64,000 nt of DNA from an uncultured Pelagibacteraceae bacterium (GTDB lineage Bacteria; Pseudomonadota; Alphaproteobacteria; Pelagibacterales; Pelagibacteraceae): NCBI GenBank assembly GCA_902541285.1, contig CACBQD010000002.1:1-64000 (forward strand), in the 5' to 3' direction. Shown here piece after piece: positions 61,608 to 64,000 of this stretch. Every line of letters begins with the position of its first letter. Position 1 is the stretch's first letter. The position numbers and the translations under genes were made by a program. The notes under the pieces were generated by a model that did not search any database, was not told where the DNA came from, and worked only from the letters and a program-made list of their open reading frames with translations.

Positions 61608-62722
61608 TTTGATGCTCTATATAATTGTATGGCGTACCTATCTGTCATGCCAGAAATATAATCAGATATAGCTCTTTCTTTGTTATTTTTTAAATATTTA
61701 ATTTTAATATACTTTTTTGGATTTTTGTTAATTACATTAAAAAGCTTTTTAATTATCTTTTTTCCTTCGTTATTTTTTTTTAATACATCTTTATTATTAT
61801 ACATAGTTATTCTAAGGAAATCTCTAATCTCATTTATAGTTATTTTTAATTTGTTGGAAAAATCAACAATTTGATTTTTTTTATTTGATACATCTTTTTT
61901 TGTAGATATTTTATTCATTAAAATATTTCTTGTCGTAGTTTTTATTAAGTCTTGAACCATTAAATTTATAGAGTCTCTTATAGTTTGATATACAAGAATA
62001 TCATTATTTTCACTTTTTAATTTGTTTTTATATGATTTTAAAATCTCATCAAAAAAAGAGATTTGTTTAAGATCGTTTAAAGTAAATAATTTAGCTTTTA
62101 TTCCATCTTGAATATCATGGTTATTGTATGCAACGTCATCGGATATAGATGCAATTTGAGCCTCCAAAGAGGAGTTTTTTGAAAAATTAATTTTATTTTT
62201 TAAATTTTTTAACCCAATTAAATTATTTATTTTGACTAGCTTTGTTACCGGACCATTATGTTTAATAAGTCCATCTAATGTTTCTAATGTTAAATTAAGA
62301 CCTTCAAATTTAAAATATTTATTTTCAATGAACATTACTATTCTAAGTGTTTGAAGGTTGTGGTCAAATCCCCCATATTCATACATACATTCATTCAGAG
62401 ACTCTTCTCCTGCATGACCAAAAGGGGTATGACCTAAATCATGAGCTAAGCTTAATGTTTCAGCTAAATCATCATTTAAACCTAAGTATTTAGCAATTGT
62501 TCTAGCAATTTGTGAAACTTCAATGGAATGAGTGATTCTGGTTCTATAATGATCTCCTTCAGTATTAACAAATACCTGAGTTTTGTGCTTCAATCTTCTA
62601 AATGAGGTAGAATGAATTATTCTATCTCTATCTCTTTGAAAAGGTGATCTGAAAGGATTGCTCGCTTCTTTAATCAGTCTACCTTTTGAAGCAAATGTTC
62701 CTAATTTTGAGTAATTTTTCAT
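61604..62722 (-). CDS. Deoxyguanosinetriphosphate triphosphohydrolase-like protein
   Basis: A 372-aa HD-domain dNTPase. RDRDRIIHSTSFRRLKHKTQVFVNTEGDHYRTRITHSIEVSQIARTIAKYLGL gives the first His, DLAETLSLAHDLGHTPFGHAGEESLNECM the HD motif near residue 90, and SISDDVAYNNHDIQDGI the last Asp. The family trims dNTP pools. Divergent from erpA; heads the run dgt-argS-nagZ-scpAB-tatABC-serS. Confidence 0.94.
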   Translation of the reverse strand: MKNYSKLGTFASKGRLIKEASNPFRSPFQRDRDRIIHSTSFRRLKHKTQVFVNTEGDHYRTRITHSIEVSQIARTIAKYLGLNDDLAETLSLAHDLGHTPFGHAGEESLNECMYEYGGFDHNLQTLRIVMFIENKYFKFEGLNLTLETLDGLIKHNGPVTKLVKINNLIGLKNLKNKINFSKNSSLEAQIASISDDVAYNNHDIQDGIKAKLFTLNDLKQISFFDEILKSYKNKLKSENNDILVYQTIRDSINLMVQDLIKTTTRNILMNKISTKKDVSNKKNQIVDFSNKLKITINEIRDFLRITMYNNKDVLKKNNEGKKIIKKLFNVINKNPKKYIKIKYLKNNKERAISDYISGMTDRYAIQLYRASK

Positions 62723-62772
62723 TCTTTAAAAATGGCAAAATATTATTATATTGTTTTTATCAATGTTTAATT

Positions 62773-63090
62773 ATGATTAAAGAAATTAAATTTACAGATA
62801 ATGCTATAAAGCAGATAAACCATCTTCTTTCATCAAAAGATAAAGGGTCATTTTTTAGAATCGCTATTAAAGGTGGTGGATGTTCTGGATTTCAATATGA
62901 TTTCTCATTTGATAACTCTGCTAAGGATGATGATCTACAACAAGATAATATTCTTATCGACAAAACATCAGCAGATTTACTAAAAGGATCTGAAGTTGAT
63001 TTTGTAAAAGAATTAATCGGAGATTCTTTTAAAATAAACAACCCGCAAAGCAAATCTTCTTGTGGTTGTGGCGTATCTTTCTCGCTTTAA
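62773..63090 (+). CDS. erpA: Iron-sulfur cluster insertion protein, ErpA/IscA type
   Basis: A-type Fe-S carrier. The 105-aa protein starts MIKEIKFTDNAIKQINHLL and has the three cysteines: IKGGGCSGFQYDFSFD (Cys near residue 40) and the C-terminal SSCGCGVSFSL. The frame is open upstream to 62686, but that extension crosses the dgt start, so the ATG at 62773 is chosen. An erpA gene between dgt and xthA is the usual alphaproteobacterial order. TAA shares one base with the xthA ATG. Confidence 0.94.
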   Translation: MIKEIKFTDNAIKQINHLLSSKDKGSFFRIAIKGGGCSGFQYDFSFDNSAKDDDLQQDNILIDKTSADLLKGSEVDFVKELIGDSFKINNPQSKSSCGCGVSFSL

Positions 63091-63866
63091 TGATAATTAG
63101 TTCCTGGAATGTTAACTCTGTAAGAGCTAGAATTGAAAATATTAAAGAGTATCTAAAAAAATATTCACCAGATATTTTAATGATGCAAGAGATCAAAGCT
63201 CAAGATGAAAACTATCCTTACGAAGACTTTGAAAAATCAAATTATCAAAATTATGTATTTGGTCAAAAATCATATAATGGAGTTGCGATAATTTCTAAAA
63301 AAAAATTAGATAAAATTGAAAAAGATATTTTTAAAGATAAAAATAAACAATCAAGAATTATTACAGCAGATCTAAAACATAAATCAAAAACTATTAAATT
63401 AATAAATATATACACACCTAATGGAAATCCAGTTGATACAGAAAAGTATACTTACAAATTATATTGGCTAGAAAATTTAATTAAAAAATTAAAAGCTTAT
63501 TTAAAAAAAAAAGAGAATATAATTATTGGTGGTGATTTTAATATAATTCCATCAGCTGAGGATGTTCATAATCCTAAAGGATATGAAAATGATGCATTGT
63601 TTAGACTAGAAATAAGAAAAAAATTAAGAGAATTATTAAGTTTAGGTTTTCATGATGCATATAGATATATTCATCCTGACAAAGAGGGATATACGTTTTG
63701 GGATTATACAAGCGGTGCATGGCAAAAAAATAATGGCATGAGAATTGATCATTTCTTAGTTTCAAACTCAATTATAAATCTTGTGAAAGATGTAAAAATT
63801 AATAAATTTCCTCGTGGAAGACAAAAACCTTCGGATCACACACCAATTGAAATTGAATTAACTTAA
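63090..63866 (+). CDS. xthA: Exodeoxyribonuclease III
   Basis: AP endonuclease and 3'-5' exonuclease of base excision repair. The 258-aa EEP-fold protein starts MIISSWNVNSVRARIENIKEYL, then DILMMQEIKAQDENYP (metal Glu), NYVFGQKSYNGVAIISK, INIYTPNGNPV (Tyr), IIGGDFNIIPSAEDVHNPK (DxN), TFWDYTSGAWQKNNGMRIDHFLVS and KPSDHTPIEIEL (catalytic His). Its 3' end overlaps the convergent LDH2 gene by 9 bp. Confidence 0.96.
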   Translation: MIISSWNVNSVRARIENIKEYLKKYSPDILMMQEIKAQDENYPYEDFEKSNYQNYVFGQKSYNGVAIISKKKLDKIEKDIFKDKNKQSRIITADLKHKSKTIKLINIYTPNGNPVDTEKYTYKLYWLENLIKKLKAYLKKKENIIIGGDFNIIPSAEDVHNPKGYENDALFRLEIRKKLRELLSLGFHDAYRYIHPDKEGYTFWDYTSGAWQKNNGMRIDHFLVSNSIINLVKDVKINKFPRGRQKPSDHTPIEIELT

Positions 63867-64000
63867 AGATTTTATTTTATTAACAAGTTCCTCATTAATA
63901 TTTCTAGGTCCAGTATCTAATCTGTTTTTGTGACGTCTTTCACCTGGCAACCTAACCTCTCCCATTGATTTCATTTTCTCAAAGAATTTATTTGAATGAC
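63858..64000 (-). CDS. LDH2-family malate/lactate dehydrogenase, C-terminal fragment
   Basis: The last 46 codons of a gene entering from the right edge. The translation includes FEKMKSMGEVRLPGERRHK and NINEELVNKIKSLS, the typical C-terminus (V-LPGERR) of the NAD(P)-dependent malate/L-lactate/ureidoglycolate dehydrogenase family (LDH2). The catalytic part is outside the window, so the substrate cannot be told. The stop lies within the xthA 3' end. Confidence 0.65.
   Translation of the reverse strand, partial: HSNKFFEKMKSMGEVRLPGERRHKNRLDTGPRNINEELVNKIKSLS

Noticed and set aside
62686-62772. erpA and xthA with upstream starts (62686 and 63060)
   Set aside because: The erpA extension crosses the dgt start region and the xthA one lies inside erpA; family starts are at 62773 and 63090.

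Overview
The window is 64 kb of a very AT-rich, tightly packed alphaproteobacterial chromosome. Low G+C, genes abutting or overlapping by 1-14 bases, short proteins rich in Lys/Asn/Ile, and alphaproteobacterial gene orders with pieces missing all point to a streamlined marine SAR11 (Pelagibacterales) relative. That placement is inferred from gene content; no rRNA is present.

Layout. 1-9.7 kb: membrane pyrophosphatase (partial), bamE, a cytochrome bc1 chaperone, the rpmF-plsX-ihfA-merR-rpmG run (no fabH), chorismate mutase, heme A synthase, and metY with an alpha/beta hydrolase and a methyltransferase-like gene. 9.7-14.9 kb: rplM-rpsI, argC, a small lipoprotein, hom and two transporters. 14.9-18.6 kb: a variable pocket holding about 530 bp of gene-free AT-rich DNA, a short MGMT-like alkyltransferase preceded by an unrecognised GC-rich structured RNA, a small membrane protein, a complete tyrosine recombinase with a dyad directly in front of it, a glycosyltransferase, a GIY-YIG protein and tRNA-Glu. 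18.6-31.5 kb: glpX, an SbmA/BacA-like transporter, an NDUFS4-like complex I protein, tRNA-Pro, nhaA, glutathione peroxidase, and one long minus-strand run mltB-rlpA-dac-tmk-holB-metG-tatD-MBL.

31.56-39.1 kb is a genomic island in tRNA-Ser(UGA). It is bounded by an exact 39-bp direct repeat of the tRNA 5' half. It carries a PLD-nuclease/SNF2-type helicase and an Eco57I-type DNA methyltransferase, a probable phage-defence pair, plus one exported protein of unknown function. No integrase lies inside, but related 11-bp tandem repeats lie near both ends.

39.1-64 kb is core genome again: sdhE, recG, a DUF502 protein, an M48 protease, tRNA-Lys, the ssb-gyrA-coaD-ppi-tgt operon, uvrA, and a long minus-strand run from dgt and argS through nagZ, scpAB, tatABC and serS to yajC-secDF. 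erpA, xthA and the 3' end of an LDH2-family dehydrogenase close the window.

Most notable: the structured RNA ahead of the MGMT-like gene (five hairpins, three closed by GNRA loops on one strand, and a possible switch over the start codon); the integrase-less defence island; the dyad resembling a recombinase core site; and a Tgt in which all four zinc ligands are replaced.
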